Below, piece after piece: positions 59,846 through 64,000 of a DNA stretch of 64,000 bases (position 1 is the first letter of the stretch; every line of letters starts with the position of its first letter). The position numbers and the translations under genes are program-made. Under the pieces are notes generated by a model. The model saw only the letters and a program-made list of their open reading frames with translations. It was not told the origin of the DNA and did no database searches. This stretch comes from Paenibacillus sp. GP183 (lineage in GTDB: Bacteria > Bacillota > Bacilli > Paenibacillales > NBRC-103111). Location of the stretch: contig NZ_FNSW01000001.1 in the NCBI RefSeq assembly GCF_900104695.1, positions 1,426,001-1,490,000 on the forward strand, read 5' to 3'.

Positions 59846-59890
59846 AAGATTATCTTACTAAGACAGTTTGCTAAGCAAACTCTAAGGAGG
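59846..59890 (+). repeat. Family A repeat, shortened hairpin, before a small gene
   Basis: AAGATTATCTTACTAAGAC then AGTTTGCTAAGCAAACT, one base pair shorter in both arms than the consensus, then CTAAGGAGG. The following AAACCATC-ATG matches the serA junction exactly. Confidence 0.85.
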
Positions 59891-59898
59891 AAACCATC

Positions 59899-60165
59899 AT
59901 GTCAACATCAATGGCCAAGAAAAAACGGCTCAAGCAAGCCCGTGAAGGCAAACGATCGCCGGAAATGCAGCGTCTTTCCTGGAACGGAATACATCCTGTT
60001 TCCAGAATCACGCCTACCCGAAGCGAGCTGACCACTCGACAAACCAACAAACATAAAGGCAAATGGAATCGGAACCGAAATCATGGGGACGATTCCATTT
60101 TTCATTTGGGACGGTGCAGCCGTTTATCCTTTTTTGCGCTCTTGAAGGAGCATTCCAGCCTCTGA
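59899..60165 (+). CDS. Hypothetical small basic protein with repeat-derived tail
   Basis: An 88-residue frame beginning MSTSMAKKKRLKQAREGKRSPEMQR. The first ~68 residues are strongly basic and look coding; no family is recognised. The last ~20 codons read through a family B fragment (60109-60130) and overlap the 3' end of the next gene, so the tail was probably added when the repeat inserted. The ribosome site comes from a family A repeat. Confidence 0.6.
   Translation: MSTSMAKKKRLKQAREGKRSPEMQRLSWNGIHPVSRITPTRSELTTRQTNKHKGKWNRNRNHGDDSIFHLGRCSRLSFFALLKEHSSL
60109..60130 (-). repeat. Family B repeat fragment
   Basis: Minus-strand AGGATAAACGGCTGCACCGT matches the first 20 bases of the copy at 28941. 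The rest of the element is absent. Confidence 0.75.
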
Positions 60166-60381
60166 TAGATGTGCCAGAACTTTTACCTTTTCCTCCGGCT
60201 TAAAATTGTACTTGCAGTCCACCCCGTTATACAGCAGCGTCCATGCTTTTACCCATCCATTCACATCCACACTGATATGTATCACATAAAGAGAATCCGG
60301 TTCGTCTTCGAATTGAATACCCACATGAATACTAAGCTCACCATCAGGTTTTGTCTCTGCCTCATGATAGTCAATGATCAA
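60124..60381 (-). CDS. Hypothetical 85-residue protein
   Basis: A soluble acidic protein (YHEAETKPDGELSIHVGIQFEDEPDSLYV) with a beta-rich first half and a helical end. No family recognised. It starts with TTG at 60381, ten bases after GGAGG. Its 3' end overlaps the convergent small basic gene by about 40 bases. Confidence 0.6.
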   Translation of the reverse strand: MIIDYHEAETKPDGELSIHVGIQFEDEPDSLYVIHISVDVNGWVKAWTLLYNGVDCKYNFKPEEKVKVLAHLSEAGMLLQERKKG

Positions 60382-60459
60382 CTGGGGCGTCCCTCCTATT
60401 GAATTAAGTGTGCTTTATTTATATAATATACTAATGCGTGTCCAAGGAGGAATTATCGA

Positions 60460-60729
60460 ATGGCTTATGATCCGCAAGTTGTTGACGCAAAATTGGTTAG
60501 TGATAACAAAAAGAATGGTCTATTCGAGGTAGTTGCCTACTTAAAAGACCGGAATCAAGCCCGCCTTACGTTTCAAAGAGATCCGCAAACCGGTACACCC
60601 AAAGCCACCGATCTGAACAGATTGATGAATGAGCCTTGTCCGATTTGCCGTAAGGACTATTTGTGCAATTGTCTCGAACGATATATGGATGATATCGCCG
60701 AACAATCCATGACTCACATAAAGTTTTAA
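60460..60729 (+). CDS. Hypothetical protein with C-terminal zinc-knuckle-like cysteines
   Basis: An 89-residue protein with AAGGAGGAATT upstream of the ATG. The C-terminal PCPICRKDYLCNCLERY has four cysteines spaced CxxC...CxC and probably binds zinc. The first half is charged and beta-rich. No family recognised. A terminator follows directly. Confidence 0.65.
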   Translation: MAYDPQVVDAKLVSDNKKNGLFEVVAYLKDRNQARLTFQRDPQTGTPKATDLNRLMNEPCPICRKDYLCNCLERYMDDIAEQSMTHIKF

Positions 60730-60740
60730 CTTGCAAACAG

Positions 60741-60764
60741 CTCCTCCTTCGGGAGGAGTTTTTT
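60741..60764 (+). terminator. Terminator
   Basis: CTCCTCC pairs with GGAGGAG over TTCG, a stable tetraloop, followed by six Ts. Confidence 0.9.
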
Positions 60765-61000
60765 CATTCATAAATAGCTTTATACAGTCCCTCGAGCAAG
60801 CTTTGATAGCTATTTGGGTCATATTCAATTTCAGAAAAACAAACATGAATGATCTTATTTGTTGTGCGAACCAGAAAGAAACTGTTTGCCGTATCATCAG
60901 GATCAATATAGGTGTAACATTCCAAATGTCCGCTCCCCGTTTTCCCGGTCAGCCATTTTGTTGCTTCTTCACTATAATTGGCGTAGGCAGGCATATCCAA
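60764..61000 (-). CDS. Hypothetical 78-residue protein
   Basis: A soluble protein (EEATKWLTGKTGSGHLECYTYIDPDDTANSFFLVRTTNK in segments) with alternating strands and a helical end. No family recognised. TTG at 61000 has GGAGG seven bases upstream; an ATG two codons on is less well spaced. It follows the ligase gene on the same strand and may be cotranscribed with it. Confidence 0.55.
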   Translation of the reverse strand: MDMPAYANYSEEATKWLTGKTGSGHLECYTYIDPDDTANSFFLVRTTNKIIHVCFSEIEYDPNSYQSLLEGLYKAIYE

Positions 61001-61044
61001 TCATCATCCTCCGAAAAACTTCTCTTTCAGACTATCATACTTTC

Positions 61045-61950
61045 CTAGCCTCTCCAAATACAATCCTCCGACTTCTTGTCAAAGAGGAACCCCTTAAACA
61101 CGGTCATTCTCAACTGATGCGTATCTGTCCGTTCAAGATAATTAATGCAGCAGCACAAACGCGGCTCAATCCATTGCGTTTTTTGATCCTTTACCGTATG
61201 TATTTGCTTGGCCAATTCCAAGAATAACTGCTTTTCTTCAGACTTAAAACCAAACTCTACAACTCCGACAGGCTTATTCTTCACAGTTCTAAAATTCAAT
61301 CCCATCACAAGCCCAAACGGATTGGTTCTATAACCCAATATGATAACATCTATTGATTTAAAATGCTTTATTTTCACCCAGTTAGGGGTTCTGGTGTCCA
61401 ACATATATCTCGAATCCTTCCGCTTTGCCACAATGCCTTCCATATCTTGCTCTTTGGACAATTCAAACAAAGTTTTACCTTTCTCTTCAAGATACATTGT
61501 GGGAGTGACGACAGGTGTAATTGCAACAATATCACTTAACCGCTGCTTTCGCTGCATTAAAGGCTCATTCAGATGCTCCTGATCCGTATATAGAACATCA
61601 AAAACGACGAATGTTGCTGGATGCGTATTTACCGCTTTTTTGATCCTTGAAGCATTGCTCAACCGTCCACGATATGTAAAATCATCAAAAGCCGGCCGGC
61701 CGTTTCGCAAAACAATACCTTCGCAATCCAGAATGGCTGTGTTCGTTTTAATCCCCGATGAAGCTTCCTTTAACTCCGGAAATTTACTTGTTACGATATG
61801 GCCGTTTCTCGTATAAGCCTCAATTCGGTCACCCTGCTTATGCAAAATGATTCTCCAACCGTCCCACTTCGGCTCAAAGATGAAGCTTTCATCATCGAAC
61901 GGCTTATTGCCCATACTGACAACCATTGGCTTAACTGGTCTGAAAAGCAA
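61045..61950 (-). CDS. ATP-dependent DNA ligase
   Basis: A nucleotidyltransferase of about 301 residues like the LigD/LigC ligase module. The adenylated lysine is in FEPKWDGWR. Motif III-like FVVFDVLY, motif IV MEGIVAKRK and motif V WVKIKHF follow, with an OB-fold C-terminal part. It probably works in end joining or repair with Ku, which is not seen here. TTG at 61950 follows GGGGGG at six bases and gives the usual LFRPVKPM start; frames further upstream have no ribosome site. Confidence 0.85.
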   Translation of the reverse strand: MLFRPVKPMVVSMGNKPFDDESFIFEPKWDGWRIILHKQGDRIEAYTRNGHIVTSKFPELKEASSGIKTNTAILDCEGIVLRNGRPAFDDFTYRGRLSNASRIKKAVNTHPATFVVFDVLYTDQEHLNEPLMQRKQRLSDIVAITPVVTPTMYLEEKGKTLFELSKEQDMEGIVAKRKDSRYMLDTRTPNWVKIKHFKSIDVIILGYRTNPFGLVMGLNFRTVKNKPVGVVEFGFKSEEKQLFLELAKQIHTVKDQKTQWIEPRLCCCINYLERTDTHQLRMTVFKGFLFDKKSEDCIWRG

Positions 61951-62122
61951 ACAGATCCCCCCATTCTTATCAACTAAAAAAGGACCTACGTTCACCGTCG
62001 GCCCCCGTGAGTGACTCATTGCCAAAGTATATTGTAACGAACATCTTCATGAAAAGAGAGCCACTAAGCCGCAGAATTATAACGGTTTAATGGCGCTCGA
62101 AAATGTAATCGCTTGCGGGCAG

Positions 62123-62917
62123 TCAGCTAACTTTATGCTCAATCCGCAGCTTATCCGCAACCATAGCGATGAATTCGCTGTTTGTGGGCTTCGATTTCGA
62201 AATGTTGATCGTATAGCCGAAGATAAAACTGATGCTGTCGATATTACCGCGAGTCCAGGCCACTTCTATGGCGTGGCGAATGGCGCGTTCAACACGGCTG
62301 GGGGTAGTCTTGTACTTGTCGGCAATGGCCGGGTACAGCGTCTTGGTGATGGCCCCGAGGATTTCAATATTGTTATAAACCATCGTGATCGCTTCGCGCA
62401 GATATTGATATCCTTTAATATGCGCAGGTACGCCGATTTCATGTATGATGCTAGTAATGTTTGCATCCAAATTTTTGGTTTTGGGCATTTGAACGACATT
62501 AGCCTTGGAAGCCGAACCTACAGTTACGGACACTTGATTGGAAACCAGTTGGCGAATTCGATTCGTCAGCACTTCCAGATCAAATGGTTTAAGTATGTAG
62601 TAGGAAGCCCCTAATTGTACTGCCTTCTGCGTAATGTTTTCTTGACCGAAAGCTGTCAGCATAATGATTTTCGGCTGTGGGTTCATACTCATGCCACGAA
62701 GCCTTTCAAGCACACCGAGACCATCCAGATGAGGCATAATGATGTCTAAAATCAACACATCGGGCGCTTGGTCCTGCTCTTCCATGTAACGAACGACCTC
62801 ATTGCCGTTATAGGCAACACCCACAACCTCCATATCATCCTGTTCTCCAATATACTCTGATAATAAGTGAGTGAACTCACGATTATCATCTGCCAACAAC
62901 ACCTGAATTTTTTGCAA
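62123..62917 (-). CDS. spo0A: Sporulation master regulator Spo0A
   Basis: A 264-residue response regulator. The receiver has LLADDNREF, the phospho-acceptor in [13 protein letters not shown] and ILKPFDLE. The C-terminal DNA-binding domain carries [21 protein letters not shown], nearly invariant in spore formers. The start is TTG at 62917 with GGAGG eight bases before it. A SigH promoter and Spo0A boxes lie upstream. The gene expected next upstream, spoIVB, is broken. Confidence 0.97.
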   Translation of the reverse strand: MQKIQVLLADDNREFTHLLSEYIGEQDDMEVVGVAYNGNEVVRYMEEQDQAPDVLILDIIMPHLDGLGVLERLRGMSMNPQPKIIMLTAFGQENITQKAVQLGASYYILKPFDLEVLTNRIRQLVSNQVSVTVGSASKANVVQMPKTKNLDANITSIIHEIGVPAHIKGYQYLREAITMVYNNIEILGAITKTLYPAIADKYKTTPSRVERAIRHAIEVAWTRGNIDSISFIFGYTINISKSKPTNSEFIAMVADKLRIEHKVS

Positions 62918-62968
62918 CTTAAAATCCTCCTTTGTCCTTAAACAAATTTTGGTAATTTCTCTTTAGGT

Positions 62969-62997
62969 GTATTCGACAACGATTCTTTAATTCCTTC
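62969..62997 (-). promoter_or_regulatory. SigH promoter of spo0A
   Basis: GAAGGAATT (-35) and GTCGAATAC (-10) fit the SigH consensus RNAGGAWWW-N11-RNNGAATWW exactly, with an 11-base spacer, about 50 bases before spo0A. Confidence 0.8.
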
Positions 62998-63083
62998 TGT
63001 CGAAAATTATTTTTCTTTCCTTTTTTTTAAGTTTATCTTATAATGGTATATTTATCTTGTTCTTTCATCATGGTTCGACAAAA
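62972..63083. promoter_or_regulatory. Three Spo0A boxes
   Basis: TTCGACAA at 62972-62979 (overlapping the -10), TGTCGAAA at 62999-63006 and TTCGACAAAA at 63074-63083 all match the 0A box TTTGTCGAA on one strand or the other. They suggest autoregulation. Confidence 0.65.
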
Positions 63084-63103
63084 TCATCTAAAATGAGAAA
63101 AAA

Positions 63104-63126
63104 TCGAAGGCTTAACCTGCCTTCGA
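63104..63126 (-). terminator. Terminator of spoIVB
   Basis: TCGAAGGC pairs with GCCTTCGA around the stop codon of the spoIVB remnant, followed on the minus strand by TTTTTT. Confidence 0.75.
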
Positions 63127-63243
63127 CTCTTCGTTCGGTTGTCTGATTAAGATTCCGGAATCCTGAAGCATCCACTCAATGAAGCAGCCGTATCCGCTGG
63201 TAGGATCATTGACAAACACATGCGTCACACCTAAAAACCCTAC
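63112..63243 (-). pseudogene. spoIVB: 3' remnant of spoIVB, split from its 5' part
   Basis: The minus strand reads [19 protein letters not shown] then [20 protein letters not shown] and a stop. This is the C-terminus of SpoIVB (B. subtilis: [19 protein letters not shown]). Homology ends abruptly upstream of about 63231, just after the position where the protein should continue toward its catalytic GMSGSP serine. An in-frame stop appears at 63244-63246. SpoIVB is the forespore serine protease that triggers SigK processing. The rest of the gene, if present, lies beyond the window, presumably past the inserted element. Confidence 0.85.
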
Positions 63244-63277
63244 TCAGAAATCACGTAGTTTTAGCTATACAGACCGC

Positions 63278-63441
63278 TATTGCAGAATGGAATGATCGGG
63301 GTGCTTAAAAAATGCGACAATCAAAAAGTCCAGCTGTATCAATGGTTTCATCAATCCAACTATATCATACCATATTGCAGTATGGAATGATCGGCGTCCG
63401 CTCATACGGCTATACCCCGATAATACTGTATGGAATGATCG
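63278..63441. repeat. Three operator-like direct repeats with an inverted half-site
   Basis: TATTGCAGAATGGAATGATC at 63278, TATTGCAGTATGGAATGATC at 63373 and ATACTGTATGGAATGATCG at 63423 lie 95 and 48 bases apart. The middle copy is also an inverted repeat: ATCATACCATA, six bases, TATGGAATGAT (63364-63391, one mismatch). They lie between the spoIVB break and the recombinase gene. Confidence 0.75.
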
Positions 63442-63493
63442 AAACTTGGATACCAATAATACAGGACAACACGATAAAGGAGAATATGAGACA

Positions 63494-64000
63494 ATGAACT
63501 CAGTCATTTTTGTAAGAGTAGACGAAGGAATGCAAGCTATTCAAATGATGCAAGCAAAGCTGGTCGAACCATTTGCCGCACAGTTACGAGCAAACGTTGT
63601 TGGCTACTCGTTCCAAGTCGGTGAGATATCCATAGACAAAATCATTGATAAGATCCACAACGACACCAAGACCGAGTTTGATTCCATTATTATAATGAAC
63701 AAGGACTCAATATCCCCAGGCATCGGTGACGTGTTCCGCTTCGTTTGTGACGCACAGGGACGCGGCATCGAAATTTACACAGTATCAGACGGCAACTTAA
63801 CTAAGTTCGTGTCAGGGCTTGTAGGTGCCGCAAAGGACGTTGAGAAAATAGAGCTTAGTAATGTAACTACCGAACGTATGAAGAAGGTCGCATCAAGTGG
63901 TAAGTGGCTAGGAGGACGCACCCCATTCGGCTACGATAAAAGCGTGGACAATACGCTGTCGATCAACGATGACGAAGCGGCTGTCGTTCGTGAAATGTTC
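63494..64000 (+). CDS. Large serine recombinase-like protein lacking catalytic residues (3' end outside window)
   Basis: The first 169 residues run to the window edge. The fold is that of a large serine recombinase: VIFVRV at the start, a resolvase-like middle, the long E-helix (GAAKDVEKIELSNVTTERM) and the recombinase-domain start SGKWLGGRTPFGY ending EAAVVREMF. The catalytic serine expected two residues after R8 is Asp (D10 in VRVDEGMQ). The DRLSR motif reads DSISP, losing both arginines. It should not cut DNA by the normal mechanism, but could bind att sites or partner an active recombinase. AAAGGAG lies 11 bases before the ATG. Confidence 0.82.
   Translation, partial: MNSVIFVRVDEGMQAIQMMQAKLVEPFAAQLRANVVGYSFQVGEISIDKIIDKIHNDTKTEFDSIIIMNKDSISPGIGDVFRFVCDAQGRGIEIYTVSDGNLTKFVSGLVGAAKDVEKIELSNVTTERMKKVASSGKWLGGRTPFGYDKSVDNTLSINDDEAAVVREMF

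Noticed and set aside
63312-63497. Plus-strand 61-codon frame overlapping the recombinase start
   Set aside because: It consists largely of the operator-like repeats in translation, has no ribosome site and no recognisable domain.
1-64000. rRNA or tRNA genes
   Set aside because: I saw no tRNA arms with CCA-adjacent structure and no rRNA conserved segments on either strand; a tRNA scan would settle it.

Overview
The window is chromosomal DNA from an endospore-forming Firmicute, most likely Paenibacillus or a close relative. The case rests on the sporulation genes (spo0A, spoIIAA-spoIIAB-sigF, spoVAA-spoVAB, spmA-spmB, dacB, dacF, ytfJ, spoIIM and a spoIVB fragment), on gene order close to that of Bacillus subtilis (resE-D-C-B-A, rluB, spmB-A, dacB; scpB-scpA, rib, ppiB, lysA, spoVA, spoIIA, dacF; deoB, xerD, yqzK; fur, spoIIM, endoQ, nudF; bkd; spo0A), on Gram-positive Shine-Dalgarno sites, and on T-box and FMN riboswitch control. 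Most genes are on the minus strand.

Layout. 0-4 kb: a CPBP protease cut by the window edge, a membrane-anchored unknown, a rhodanese, and T-box-controlled serA. 4-15 kb: the ResABCDE cytochrome c maturation and redox-signalling operon, rluB, then spore-maturation genes. 15-23 kb: scpAB, the riboflavin operon behind an FMN riboswitch, ppiB and lysA. 23-33 kb: spoVAA-AB, the spoIIA operon, dacF, and a nucleoside-salvage group (pdp, two tandem purine nucleoside phosphorylases, deoB). 33-37 kb: a CHASE3 hybrid kinase, xerD and yqzK. 37-49 kb: an island of general-stress genes lying between yqzK and fur, which are close together in B. subtilis. It holds glsB-like and ytxH genes, ytxG-like/rsbV/rsbW/sigB behind a SigB-type promoter, glgC with a YflT protein, an operon matching the Bacillus cereus RsbY-RsbK-RsbM pathway plus an extra receiver-kinase, and a second YflT gene. 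49-62 kb: fur, spoIIM, endoQ, nudF, an MciZ homologue, an M20/M42 peptidase, a 32-residue Prli42-like miniprotein, the branched-chain 2-oxoacid dehydrogenase (bkd) genes, several small unknowns, an ATP-dependent DNA ligase and spo0A.

The right end holds the most unusual locus. The gene upstream of spo0A should be spoIVB, but only its last ~40 codons remain. They are followed by foreign-looking DNA with repeated operator-like motifs and a divergently oriented large serine recombinase that runs off the window. The recombinase lacks the catalytic serine (Asp instead) and two active-site arginines. This looks like one end of an integrated element that splits a sporulation gene and encodes a catalytically dead recombinase paralogue.

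Two dispersed repeat families recur. Family A is a short hairpin followed by a Shine-Dalgarno sequence. It sits immediately before the start codon, in the gene's orientation, at five unrelated genes, with paired length changes in its stem. Family B is a ~95-base, hairpin-rich intergenic element with at least six full or partial copies, including two in the riboflavin leader.
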